Assembly: GCF_002483205.1 (NCBI RefSeq)
Contig: NZ_DLHM01000001.1
Location: forward strand, 489,841-553,840
DNA from: Flavihumibacter sp. UBA7668
GTDB taxonomy: Bacteria > Bacteroidota > Bacteroidia > Chitinophagales > Chitinophagaceae
Direction of reading: 5' to 3'
DNA length: 64,000 nt
This document shows positions 46,804 through 55,343 of the stretch, piece after piece. Under the pieces are notes generated by a model, which had not been told where the DNA came from, made no database searches, and saw nothing but the letters and a program-made list of their open reading frames with translations. Every line of letters starts with the position of its first letter. Positions within the stretch are counted from its first letter, which is position 1. Position numbers and translations under genes: made by a program.

Positions 46804-48498
46804 TTATTTCAGTGTGATATCCGCCCATTTCCAGGCTTTATCAAACCTCGCCTTCACTTCTGTAGCGGCGGCTTTTTTGCCCTGGGCAAGGAGAGCTTTA
46901 TACAATCCGTGTAAAGCCCATCCATTTTCTCTAAAGGTCTGTAAATCTTCGGAATAAATTTTCTCCGCAGCTGAAAAATCCCCGGATTTTAACAACCAGC
47001 TTCCCAAACGGAGGCGATTGGAGAAAAACCAATCCGGTGGTTCGTTGTAATTCAACTGATCTTCCAATGCAATCGCTTTTTTTAAAGCGGGTATAGCTAC
47101 CGGTATATTACCTTGAAGAGCATCCAACTCAGCGGTCAGCACCAGTTGGGCCATTTCCACCAATTGTTGAGCCGTATTCAGATCCCATATCAGTTGTTTC
47201 TCCAGTGATTTACCGGATACTATTTCCTCCAGTTCCTTTAATTCAGCTGCAGCCATCCTGAATTCTCTCTTACCCCCATATGCCATACCTCTTGCATAAT
47301 GCCAGAGGGCACGAGGATAAGTTAAACTTTCCCCAGGCATTGGTAAACGAAGAATCTCCTCCCATTTTTCCAGTTGTACCAATACGTAAAATGGAATACT
47401 GTAAAAGTGCTGAACGGTGATATTATCCGCAAGGTATTTTTTATCTGCCTGCCGTGATACCATCCAGGCAGCTTTCATGGCTTTCTCCGAATTTCCTTCA
47501 AGAAATGCACAGGCTGCCAAAAAATGGATATTGTGCGGATACAATAACATAGGATAAAAACCATTCGCATTACACTGGCTGATGTATAAACTATCCGATT
47601 CGGAAGCTGCTTCATTTACCAGCACACCTTTATGATAATCGCCGGTCCGGATATAGGTATGGGATGGCATATGCACCAAATGTCCATTCCCGGCAACCAT
47701 TGCCCCCAAACGATCGGCATATTGCAGCGCAATTTCCGCATGTTGTGATGCTTCTGTTGCATGAATATAATAGTGAATGGCACCCGGATGATTCGGCCAT
47801 TGTTTTAAAACTGATTCTATTGTTGCAACTGTTTTGGCTGTCCAGGGTTGTGCTGTTCCATCCTTCATCCAAAAATTCCAGGGATGTTCATTCATCAGTG
47901 CGTCAATATAAAGCACGGCAAGATCTGCCTGACCGGGATTGGAACGATAAAGCTTTTCCATTGCGGCTGAATAGGCCTCATTATAAGGGCTCATATCAGT
48001 TACCGGTTCATTCGGAAATCGCTGACCCAATGCTTCAACCAATGCTTTTTCAACAACTGTTGCAGCACCCGATTTTTCTTTTGCTTTTTTAATTGTTGCA
48101 TTGATTTCATCCAATGCTGCCGGATTTAATCCGGCATTGTAATTGGGACCAAGCACCATTGCCAATCCCCAATAAGGCATTGGAGCTGATGGGTCTAACC
48201 GGATAGCCGTTTTAAACGACCGTCCGGCTTCTCCATGATTGAATGCATACAGCTGACTTAGCCCCTGATCAAAGTAAAGTTGTGCTGAATCCACTGAACT
48301 GCTGATCTTAAAATTCGTAAGGGTGAATGCTTTGATAAGAGGACCGTGATCATCCTTCATTTTTGACCAATCCATTGATGGTGCACAATAGACAGGGATT
48401 GGAGTTGCGGGTAAAGCGGAAAATAGACTGGGCTCATCGTTCGCTATAAAATAATAGCTCAAACCAAGGCCCAGCGATAAGGCTAATAGAAATTTCAT
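46804..48498 (-). CDS. tetratricopeptide-repeat protein, exported
   Basis: A 564-residue protein with a signal/anchor segment at 1-20. TPR-like helices are clear near residues 60-115 (QLYFDQGLSQLYAFNHGEAGRSF and AIRLDPSAPMPYWGLAMVLG, a typical repeat) and again near 470-555. A conserved middle segment contains MNEHPWNFW, HPGAIHYYIHATEAS and HLVHMPSHTYIRTGDY, seen in a family of bacterial TPR proteins of unknown role. It is 31 bp downstream of the haloperoxidase-like gene. Confidence 0.82.
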   Translation of the reverse strand: MKFLLALSLGLGLSYYFIANDEPSLFSALPATPIPVYCAPSMDWSKMKDDHGPLIKAFTLTNFKISSSVDSAQLYFDQGLSQLYAFNHGEAGRSFKTAIRLDPSAPMPYWGLAMVLGPNYNAGLNPAALDEINATIKKAKEKSGAATVVEKALVEALGQRFPNEPVTDMSPYNEAYSAAMEKLYRSNPGQADLAVLYIDALMNEHPWNFWMKDGTAQPWTAKTVATIESVLKQWPNHPGAIHYYIHATEASQHAEIALQYADRLGAMVAGNGHLVHMPSHTYIRTGDYHKGVLVNEAASESDSLYISQCNANGFYPMLLYPHNIHFLAACAFLEGNSEKAMKAAWMVSRQADKKYLADNITVQHFYSIPFYVLVQLEKWEEILRLPMPGESLTYPRALWHYARGMAYGGKREFRMAAAELKELEEIVSGKSLEKQLIWDLNTAQQLVEMAQLVLTAELDALQGNIPVAIPALKKAIALEDQLNYNEPPDWFFSNRLRLGSWLLKSGDFSAAEKIYSEDLQTFRENGWALHGLYKALLAQGKKAAATEVKARFDKAWKWADITLK

Positions 48499-48529
48499 GA
48501 CTGGTTGGTTTTAGAATGCAAATATCTGA

Positions 48530-49801
48530 TTAAAGCGGTTTCAGGTGATTCTTTACGATATATTCTCCGATTTTATTTCCGAGCTCCTGTCCGGCTTCAC
48601 TGGCAAAGCGAAAATGAATACCGGCACTCACGCGTGAATCCGCATTTTCATCCGCCGCTTCAAGAAAGTTTTTAAATGACCTGGTTACACCTTCGGGAGC
48701 TGTTGGAGATCCCATGGTGAAGGGAGTTTTATTACCAATCAGACTGGTTAAAACAGTTGCACCTGCATTGCCAAGAACACTGTGTGTAGAGGGATAATCC
48801 TGGACAGGTGGAGTTGGTAGAACAGGCTCCCAGTTCAGGTCTGCGATTGTTTCTGTATTGCCATCAATGGCAGCTTTTCTGATGGCAGTATATGGTCTCC
48901 ATAAATTGTAATAAAATTTGGCATCCCAACCTGCAGTGTAAGAATCAGCTAGTGCCATATTTACAAGGGCCATTATGCGGGCCGATTCTATCAATCCAAT
49001 CTTTTTTGAAGCAATGGCAATCCTGGCTACGCGGTTCCATCCCATTTCTGAAAATTCATACCAGAACTGAGCCTGCTCTGTCTGCTCTGCTGAACGGATG
49101 GTGCTCCCCAATTGTCCAACAGATTTTACTTCGTTAAATGCAATGGTATATGCTTCACTTGTTAAGGCCGGAGGAGCAACGGGACGAAACTGATCCTGTT
49201 TTTGCAAGCCGAATAATTTCATTGTTTTCCAATGGGGGGCAAAAATGAAGACAAAGGGCGGAACGGTCTGATAAACACCTGCCTGTTCAGACGGCTCAAC
49301 CGGTGCAATCGGATCCAATAATGCACCATCATCAGCTCTTAAAGCCAAAATTGATTGAGCTGCCCCTGTTCCAAGTTCCAGCCCCGCCAGTTTTGCATCT
49401 TCCCCTTTTACATCATTCAAAGAAGCCAGCAGAAGGGAGTCCAGAACTGCTGCATGTTCAACGAACAAACTTCTCAATACTCCATGTGCCGCACCAGCAG
49501 CAGCAGCTACCGGATCTGCCTTTTCATTTTTTCCAAAGTAAGCATAAGAAGTAAAGGTAGGTCTTGCAGCATTTACTGCATCATGCATGGCAAGATGAAC
49601 CATCGCGCCTACCCTTGAAGCAAGTAAGGAGTGTTGATATTGTGGTCCACCCATCGCTGTTATGATAGCTTGATTCCAATCCAACACTACCTTATTGGAG
49701 TAAATATCCTTTTTCACTTCTGGAGAATCATTTCGATTACAGGCTGATAAGATAAGGCTGCCTAATACTCCAAACAAAATAAATGGTCTCAACTTTTTCA
49801 T
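48530..49801 (-). CDS. vanadium-dependent haloperoxidase / PAP2-type lipoprotein
   Basis: A 423-residue lipoprotein (lipobox LILSAC, Cys near residue 21). The vanadate/phosphate pocket motifs are present in order: KFYYNLWRPYTAIRKA (Lys and Arg), YPSTHSVLGNAGATV (STH in place of SGH) and SRVSAGIHFRFA (Arg and the ligand His). The family includes bromo- and chloroperoxidases and acid phosphatases; the sequence does not decide between them. It lies between an alpha/beta hydrolase and a TPR protein on the same strand. Confidence 0.88.
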   Translation of the reverse strand: MKKLRPFILFGVLGSLILSACNRNDSPEVKKDIYSNKVVLDWNQAIITAMGGPQYQHSLLASRVGAMVHLAMHDAVNAARPTFTSYAYFGKNEKADPVAAAAGAAHGVLRSLFVEHAAVLDSLLLASLNDVKGEDAKLAGLELGTGAAQSILALRADDGALLDPIAPVEPSEQAGVYQTVPPFVFIFAPHWKTMKLFGLQKQDQFRPVAPPALTSEAYTIAFNEVKSVGQLGSTIRSAEQTEQAQFWYEFSEMGWNRVARIAIASKKIGLIESARIMALVNMALADSYTAGWDAKFYYNLWRPYTAIRKAAIDGNTETIADLNWEPVLPTPPVQDYPSTHSVLGNAGATVLTSLIGNKTPFTMGSPTAPEGVTRSFKNFLEAADENADSRVSAGIHFRFASEAGQELGNKIGEYIVKNHLKPL

Positions 49802-49882
49802 ACTTGAAGGTTTAAAAATTAAGACACAAATCTGCTTATTTGAAAGACTGAAAACAATGCCCGAACCTGTGTTTGTTCTACC

Positions 49883-50746
49883 CTATTCCGGTGAAGACTG
49901 GATAAATTCAAGAAAGCCTTTGATATCTCGGGCAACACGATCAGGAGCCTCCCAATGCACTGCATGACCGATACTTTCATATCGAAGGAGACGTACATTG
50001 GGAAAGGCTTTCAGGAGTCTTTGCTGATCATCTTCAAGTGCCATTTGATCTGCATCTCCCCAGATAAGTAAAACAGGTTTAGTATAAGCAGATAGTCGAT
50101 TTTCATAATCAGCTTTTATCAAACTTTGAATAGTTTCTTTCCAAACAGACGCAGTTAATTTTCTGCTTTCGTTTATTACATTTTTCATAAATGCAGGAGG
50201 TACCGGCTTCAGAATAGTGCTTTCCTGAAACTCCTTAATAAAATTAATATCAACGGGGTCTTTTAATTGTTCGATGGCTTCCACGAAAGAAGGCATAAAT
50301 GTTTTATCATTAAAAGTGGCAAAGGCTGCAAGCAGAATAAGCGCATGGGTTCGTTCCGGGTATCTGATAGCCAGTTGCATAGCCACCGTTGATCCCATTG
50401 AATGCCCTACCACAATCACTTTGTCAATTCCTCGTTTGTTCAGAAAATGAACAATATCCTTTGCCATATCATCCGGACTATAACCTGTTGGTGGTTTGGG
50501 TGAATCTCCATGGCCCCTTAAACTAAGTGCGATAGAATGGTATTTCCGTGGAAGCTTGTCCAAAATTTCTGAATAGGAAAACCAGGAATCGGAAAATCCA
50601 TGGAGAAATAAAATGGTAGTGGGATTCCCTTTTCCTTTTTCCCGAAAATCAAGCTGTACTTGTGTAGAAACGGGAATTGATTGCGCATGCAATTGTTGCC
50701 CCATGGTTGCACAAAAAAGCAACCAGGAGAATAAAATTGATTTCAT
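49883..50746 (-). CDS. alpha/beta-fold hydrolase, exported
   Basis: A 287-residue hydrolase with a signal peptide (cleavage near QLHAQ). The oxyanion region is LFLHGFSDSW, the nucleophile elbow GHSMGST (Ser near 117), the acid Asp in LLIWGDADQMA and the His in ESIGHAVHWE. The fold matches epoxide hydrolase/esterase-like enzymes. Together with the downstream vanadium haloperoxidase-like gene it could form a small secreted-enzyme unit, but that is inference. It begins 30 bp after the response regulator gene. Confidence 0.88.
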   Translation of the reverse strand: MKSILFSWLLFCATMGQQLHAQSIPVSTQVQLDFREKGKGNPTTILFLHGFSDSWFSYSEILDKLPRKYHSIALSLRGHGDSPKPPTGYSPDDMAKDIVHFLNKRGIDKVIVVGHSMGSTVAMQLAIRYPERTHALILLAAFATFNDKTFMPSFVEAIEQLKDPVDINFIKEFQESTILKPVPPAFMKNVINESRKLTASVWKETIQSLIKADYENRLSAYTKPVLLIWGDADQMALEDDQQRLLKAFPNVRLLRYESIGHAVHWEAPDRVARDIKGFLEFIQSSPE

Positions 50747-50775
50747 CCTGATAAGATTTAATTATATAAAAAATA

Positions 50776-51423
50776 CTACACTATACGTTGATTGATAGCT
50801 TTGGCAACCATCTCTGTGAGTGATGCCACATGAAGTTTTTCGTAGATTTTTTTCACATGTGACCGAACTGTTTCATAGCTTATATTCAAATCAGCAGCTA
50901 TCATTTTATAACTGAGTCCGTTTACAAGACAGGATAATACATCTTTTTCTCTTGGAGTGAGGTGGTAATCGGGAGCAGCCTCCGGACGAATATGCTGCGG
51001 GATAGATTGCAGCTTATTCATCACCTTTCTTGCTATGGAAGGTGACATGGGAGATCCGCCAAATTGTAATTCTCTAATAGCATCCACGAGTTTGGTATTT
51101 AACTGGTTTTTCAGAATATATCCGGATGCTCCGGCACAAATACTGTCAAAAACCCGCTCATCATCCTCAAAAACAGTTTGCATCAACACCTGGATATTTG
51201 GAAATTCCCTGCGCAACCTGATCAGAGCGGCAATCCCGGTCATTCCCGGCATTTCAATATCCATGAGAATAACATCGGGTCTTGACTCCTTCACATCCTC
51301 CACACAATCCAATACATGGCAATAAGAGCCCACGACCTCAAAATCCGGAAGTGTTTCCAATAACATCCGGATACTTTCCCGAATATTTTTGTTATCGTCA
51401 AATATGGTAATGCGAAGACTCAT
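50776..51423 (-). CDS. NarL/LuxR-type response regulator
   Basis: A 215-residue regulator. The receiver domain (1-125) carries the acidic pair DDN at 8-10 and the phosphoacceptor Asp in VILMDIEMPGMTG near residue 56. The LuxR helix-turn-helix near 150-212 reads LTPREKDVLSCLVNGLSYKM and SYETVRSHVKKIYEKL. It follows the propeller histidine kinase by 54 bp and is its likely partner. Targets are unknown; the downstream hydrolase gene is a candidate. Confidence 0.95.
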   Translation of the reverse strand: MSLRITIFDDNKNIRESIRMLLETLPDFEVVGSYCHVLDCVEDVKESRPDVILMDIEMPGMTGIAALIRLRREFPNIQVLMQTVFEDDERVFDSICAGASGYILKNQLNTKLVDAIRELQFGGSPMSPSIARKVMNKLQSIPQHIRPEAAPDYHLTPREKDVLSCLVNGLSYKMIAADLNISYETVRSHVKKIYEKLHVASLTEMVAKAINQRIV

Positions 51424-51477
51424 AAACCTGTGTTCCTACAAATCTAATGGAACTGATTCTTTGTTCATATCCCCAAA

Positions 51478-54400
51478 TCAGGTGAAAGGAAAGCTGAACT
51501 GAAGACTGGTTCCCTGTCCCGGTGCAGAATCAATAATAAGCTTTCCATTCAGTTCCTTTGCCCTGTTTCTCATATTCCGCAGCCCATTGCCGGATAAACT
51601 GAGTCGGTTTGCATTTTTATTCAACGCCGGATCAAACCCCTTCCCGTTATCCTTTATATCCATAATCAGAAATTTACCGTTACGCGCAATATTAACCTGC
51701 ATTTCTGATGCTTCACTGTATTTTATTGCATTAGTTACACTTTCCTTAAAGATGAGGTATAGATTTTTACGCTGCTCCATTTCCAGTACTATTGGTTTTA
51801 TATCGGGAGAATGCTGTAAATCAAAAGAAATACAAGCTGCTTTCAGCAATGGGCGGGCAAAAGAATCCATGCGCTGAATAATCTTTTCCATATTATCATT
51901 CCTTGGATTGATTGCCCATACAATATCATTCATTTCAGATATCATTTCGCCGGATGTGGATCCTATCCGTTGGAGGGTATCATTCAATTCGGTATCTTTT
52001 TGCTGCTCTTTATAAATTTTTGCCACCTGACTATAAACTGAAATACTGCTTAAAGTAGAGCCAAGATTATCATGCAGATCCTGTGCTATTCTATTTCGGA
52101 TTGTCTGCCTTTTAACCAATTCGTTTATTCTATACCGGTAGATAACATAAATTAAAGCACTTATTGCAGCAGTTAGAATAACAAAAAACCACCACCGTTG
52201 CCAGAAAGGCGGTACCAGTTCAATTATTAAAATGGATGGATTTGAATTCCAGATACCGGGAATACTGGAAGATCTTACAAGAAACCGATAAGTTCCAGGA
52301 GCCAGTTGCTGATAGGCAGTTTTTTGTTGCGTTCCGGCATCAATCCAGCCAGGATCAACTCCCTCCAGTTTATATTGATAGTACAATTTCTGACGATACC
52401 AGGGAGCTGAATAATGAATGGACAGGTAATTTTGATTATGCGCCAAACGAATTCTTTGCGAAGAGCTAAGCTGATGATAAAAAGAAGTATCAAAAACCTG
52501 CAAATCCGTGAATTGTACAGAAGGGTGAACCACCGGTTGCTGAAGTGAGTCAGGGTGAACACGAATAAAAAAATCTTTACCACCTATCAGCAGATAACCA
52601 TCCGGATCAACCTTAAGCCAACCACATAACTGTCCTCTGTTTACACCCAGCGCATTTGCAAAGGATCGGATCTGATCAGAAGTTGGATCATAGGCAAATA
52701 ATTCCCCGTTCCCCAACATCCAGATGCGTTGTTTATTGTCAACACATAAGCTCTCCAATAAATTAGGACTATTCCGGATATAAGTAAAAATGCTGGAGAC
52801 AGGATCATATTTATTTAATCCGCCGCCATAGGTTGCCAGCCATATTTTTCCGGAGCTGTCGGCTATGATATCATTCACATGATTATTGGTAATGGAACTC
52901 GGGTTTCCCGGATGATTAATATGATATTCAAATTGTTTTTTTGATCTGATCCATTCCCCTAAACCATTTTTGGTTGTAGCAAGCCACAAATGACCTGCGG
53001 GATCTTTATAAATTTTATGAATCAGGTTATCTTTAATCTGAAAGTCCGGAACGATTCGAGTAACCGTATCAAACCGGCTGATCCATCTGGATTTTGCATT
53101 ATTATAATAGGTTAAAAAATGGCCGTAGGGTGATGCAATTATGGCTGCAGATCCATCAATAGAGTCTTCTTCAATTGAAACAATTCTGGATGCGATTAAT
53201 TGTTTCATGACGATGTCTTTGTCTGTATTTGGCAGCAATTTTATTTTCTGCGTTTGGCTATCCCACTCAAATAAAGAATAATCAGTTCCTATATAACGTT
53301 TTCCATTGGCCGAATGAAATAGAGAAGTTGCTGCAAGTCTTTTATTCTTCCATCGAAGGGGAATATAATTCAGCCGATTATTCTGCCATTCATATAAACC
53401 ATCGTTTGTTCCAATCCAGATTTTTTTATCTGTCAATGACAGGAAATCATGTACCTGTTGATTACCCGTTCCGGCAACATCTGGCAAACGAACAGGGCTA
53501 AGTTGGGAACCCGTTGGAATATAGAGGCTGATACCTTTATCGGTCCCAATCCAGATATGCTCATCTTTATCTCTATAAAGGCAGTAAACAGTATTGGATC
53601 CAAGACTGCTAAAATCATCTGCTTGTGCTTTGATTTCCTCCCACCTGTTTTCCGATGATCTGAAGATCCGAATGCCGGATTTTTTAGTGCCAACCCAGAA
53701 ATCCGAACTACCTGCATCAGTAAAAGAAGTAGGTTCATTTCCTGGTTCCAGCTTTCCAATGATGGTAGTGTGAACACCCTGTTTATTTTGATCTGGCACA
53801 CCCACCTGATAAAGAACAGGATCCCATGATGCTAACCAGATATTGTTACGTTTGTCTTTGTATAAATTGGTGACTGCTACATGTGGAAGCTTATCATATG
53901 GATTGCTATACTTTTCATCAAACCAGATTCTTTGGCTGCCCGGATCAAGTTTTATATAACCACCGCCCTGAGTACCCGCCCAGATCATACCAAATTTATC
54001 GAAACATAGATCTGTTATGGTTGTTCTTGGTAATCCACCAATACGTATAAATTCATTGGTTATGGTATTAAAACGAAGGATGCCGGAACCACTTGTTGCA
54101 AGCCAGATAAATTGTTTGCCATCCGGCAGCATTGCATTTATGGTGTTAACCGGAATAGAAGCGGAATCACCCGGATTATGACGGAAATTTTTGAATTGGC
54201 GGGAGGGGGCTGCTGAGCGATTAAATCGGCATAAACCACCATCTCCCGTTGCAATCCATAAAACACCATTTTTGTCTTCACAGAGATCAAGGATAATATT
54301 GCCGCCCAAAGTGGCGGAATTGCCAGGTTCATGCCTGAAAATGGTAAATGCATTTCCATCAAACCGGTTTAATCCATCATCAGTGCCAATCCAGGTAAAA

Positions 54401-54546
54401 CCTAGATGATCCTGCAGAATACAATTGACCCGGTTATTGGAAAGTCCATCTTTTACAGTAATCTGCCTGAAAATATAAGGAGAATGCTGGGCAGAGGCAA
54501 AATAGCTGTACAAAAAAAACACTGTGAAAAACCGCAGCCTGAACAT
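51478..54546 (-). CDS. propeller-sensor histidine kinase (HisKA_3 type)
   Basis: A 1022-residue kinase: signal peptide 1-20, two seven-bladed Reg_prop propellers (about 25-690, repeats such as GLSNNRVNCILQDHLGFTWI and NTVYCLYRDKDEHIWIGTD), a Y_Y_Y domain (about 690-770), one membrane helix (about 780-800), then HisKA_3 with the phosphoacceptor in AQDLHDNLGSTLSSIS and HATPase_c with DNGKGFDP. Unlike hybrid HTCS kinases it lacks receiver and AraC domains, and the LuxR-type regulator is a separate gene. Propellers usually sense an extracytoplasmic ligand, here unknown. Confidence 0.95.
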   Translation of the reverse strand: MFRLRFFTVFFLYSYFASAQHSPYIFRQITVKDGLSNNRVNCILQDHLGFTWIGTDDGLNRFDGNAFTIFRHEPGNSATLGGNIILDLCEDKNGVLWIATGDGGLCRFNRSAAPSRQFKNFRHNPGDSASIPVNTINAMLPDGKQFIWLATSGSGILRFNTITNEFIRIGGLPRTTITDLCFDKFGMIWAGTQGGGYIKLDPGSQRIWFDEKYSNPYDKLPHVAVTNLYKDKRNNIWLASWDPVLYQVGVPDQNKQGVHTTIIGKLEPGNEPTSFTDAGSSDFWVGTKKSGIRIFRSSENRWEEIKAQADDFSSLGSNTVYCLYRDKDEHIWIGTDKGISLYIPTGSQLSPVRLPDVAGTGNQQVHDFLSLTDKKIWIGTNDGLYEWQNNRLNYIPLRWKNKRLAATSLFHSANGKRYIGTDYSLFEWDSQTQKIKLLPNTDKDIVMKQLIASRIVSIEEDSIDGSAAIIASPYGHFLTYYNNAKSRWISRFDTVTRIVPDFQIKDNLIHKIYKDPAGHLWLATTKNGLGEWIRSKKQFEYHINHPGNPSSITNNHVNDIIADSSGKIWLATYGGGLNKYDPVSSIFTYIRNSPNLLESLCVDNKQRIWMLGNGELFAYDPTSDQIRSFANALGVNRGQLCGWLKVDPDGYLLIGGKDFFIRVHPDSLQQPVVHPSVQFTDLQVFDTSFYHQLSSSQRIRLAHNQNYLSIHYSAPWYRQKLYYQYKLEGVDPGWIDAGTQQKTAYQQLAPGTYRFLVRSSSIPGIWNSNPSILIIELVPPFWQRWWFFVILTAAISALIYVIYRYRINELVKRQTIRNRIAQDLHDNLGSTLSSISVYSQVAKIYKEQQKDTELNDTLQRIGSTSGEMISEMNDIVWAINPRNDNMEKIIQRMDSFARPLLKAACISFDLQHSPDIKPIVLEMEQRKNLYLIFKESVTNAIKYSEASEMQVNIARNGKFLIMDIKDNGKGFDPALNKNANRLSLSGNGLRNMRNRAKELNGKLIIDSAPGQGTSLQFSFPFT

Positions 54547-54590
54547 AGTAAGTTGAACTTATAGACTGAAATTAACCAATTCTAATCCGT

Positions 54591-54746
54591 TCATTGTAAA
54601 AGAAACAGGATAATCGGTTCCACCTGAGGAGCTTCAGACGGAACAACCATTTTCTGCTGCAGACGGTTACTGATCGCATCCCCGCTGGCGGAGAACACCA
54701 CCAGGAGGGCCCAGCACCATTTTTTTAGTAAGGAGGACTTGTTCAT
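54591..54746 (-). CDS. possible small exported peptide
   Basis: A 51-residue frame starting at ATG 54746, with a basic start and hydrophobic core (MNKSSLLKKWCWALLVVFSA) that looks like a signal peptide or membrane anchor. It ends 44 bp before the propeller kinase start on the same strand. No family is recognised. It may be a leader peptide or a chance frame; support is limited to the signal-like start and position. Confidence 0.4.
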   Translation of the reverse strand: MNKSSLLKKWCWALLVVFSASGDAISNRLQQKMVVPSEAPQVEPIILFLLQ

Positions 54747-54833
54747 ATACCTATTTTGAAGCCCAAAACTAGTTTGGTTAGGTGTCGTATACAATCCCCC
54801 CTTTACCTTAATCTAATCCCCTAAAGAGGGGAT

Positions 54834-55298
54834 TCAACTGCAGAATGAAGCAATTATTTCTTCGGCATGTTGCTTGCTTTTGGGTTTAAGAAATACTTTT
54901 TGAATGATCCCTTTTTCATCTATCAAAAAGGTAGTGCGATGGAGTCCCATGTATTTTCTTCCATAGAGTTGTTTCTCACCCCAAACACCAAATTTCTCAA
55001 TGATAGCATGTTTTGTATCAGCAATTAACGGAAAAGGGAGTTGGTTTCGTTCTTCAAATTTTTTGTGACTGGTACTGTCATCCGGTGAAACACCGATTAT
55101 CTGAATCCCGTTTTGCTGAAGCAATGAAAAATTATCGCGAAGATTACAAGCCTGCACCGTACAAGTCGGTGTCATATCCTGCGGATAAAAATAAAGAGCA
55201 ATTTTTTTTCCTTTAAAATCGGAAAGACGTATCGTATTTCCATTCTGATCTTTGCCATTAAATGCCGGTGCTTTTATGCCCGCCTCAAGTTTATTCAT
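54834..55298 (-). CDS. bcp: thioredoxin-dependent thiol peroxidase (Bcp/PrxQ)
   Basis: A 154-residue peroxiredoxin of the PrxQ subfamily that reduces hydroperoxides in the cytoplasm. The peroxidatic Cys is in PQDMTPTCTVQACNLRD; the second Cys five residues later is the usual PrxQ resolving residue. GVSPDDSTSHKKF, FGVWGEKQLYGRKYMG and the family-typical FLIDEKGIIQKVF follow. Length is normal. It ends in a short unlinked gap before the propeller kinase region. Confidence 0.95.
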   Translation of the reverse strand: MNKLEAGIKAPAFNGKDQNGNTIRLSDFKGKKIALYFYPQDMTPTCTVQACNLRDNFSLLQQNGIQIIGVSPDDSTSHKKFEERNQLPFPLIADTKHAIIEKFGVWGEKQLYGRKYMGLHRTTFLIDEKGIIQKVFLKPKSKQHAEEIIASFCS

Positions 55299-55312
55299 CG
55301 CGTAGTTGTTTT

Positions 55313-55343
55313 CTCCTTTTCACCTCTTTCCCCTCCCCTCCTC
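55313..55343. repeat. pyrimidine-rich CCCCTCCTCC tract
   Basis: Nearly pure C/T run between the bcp start and the M23 gene stop, similar to the tracts at 8109-8175 and 31079-31161. Confidence 0.5.
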
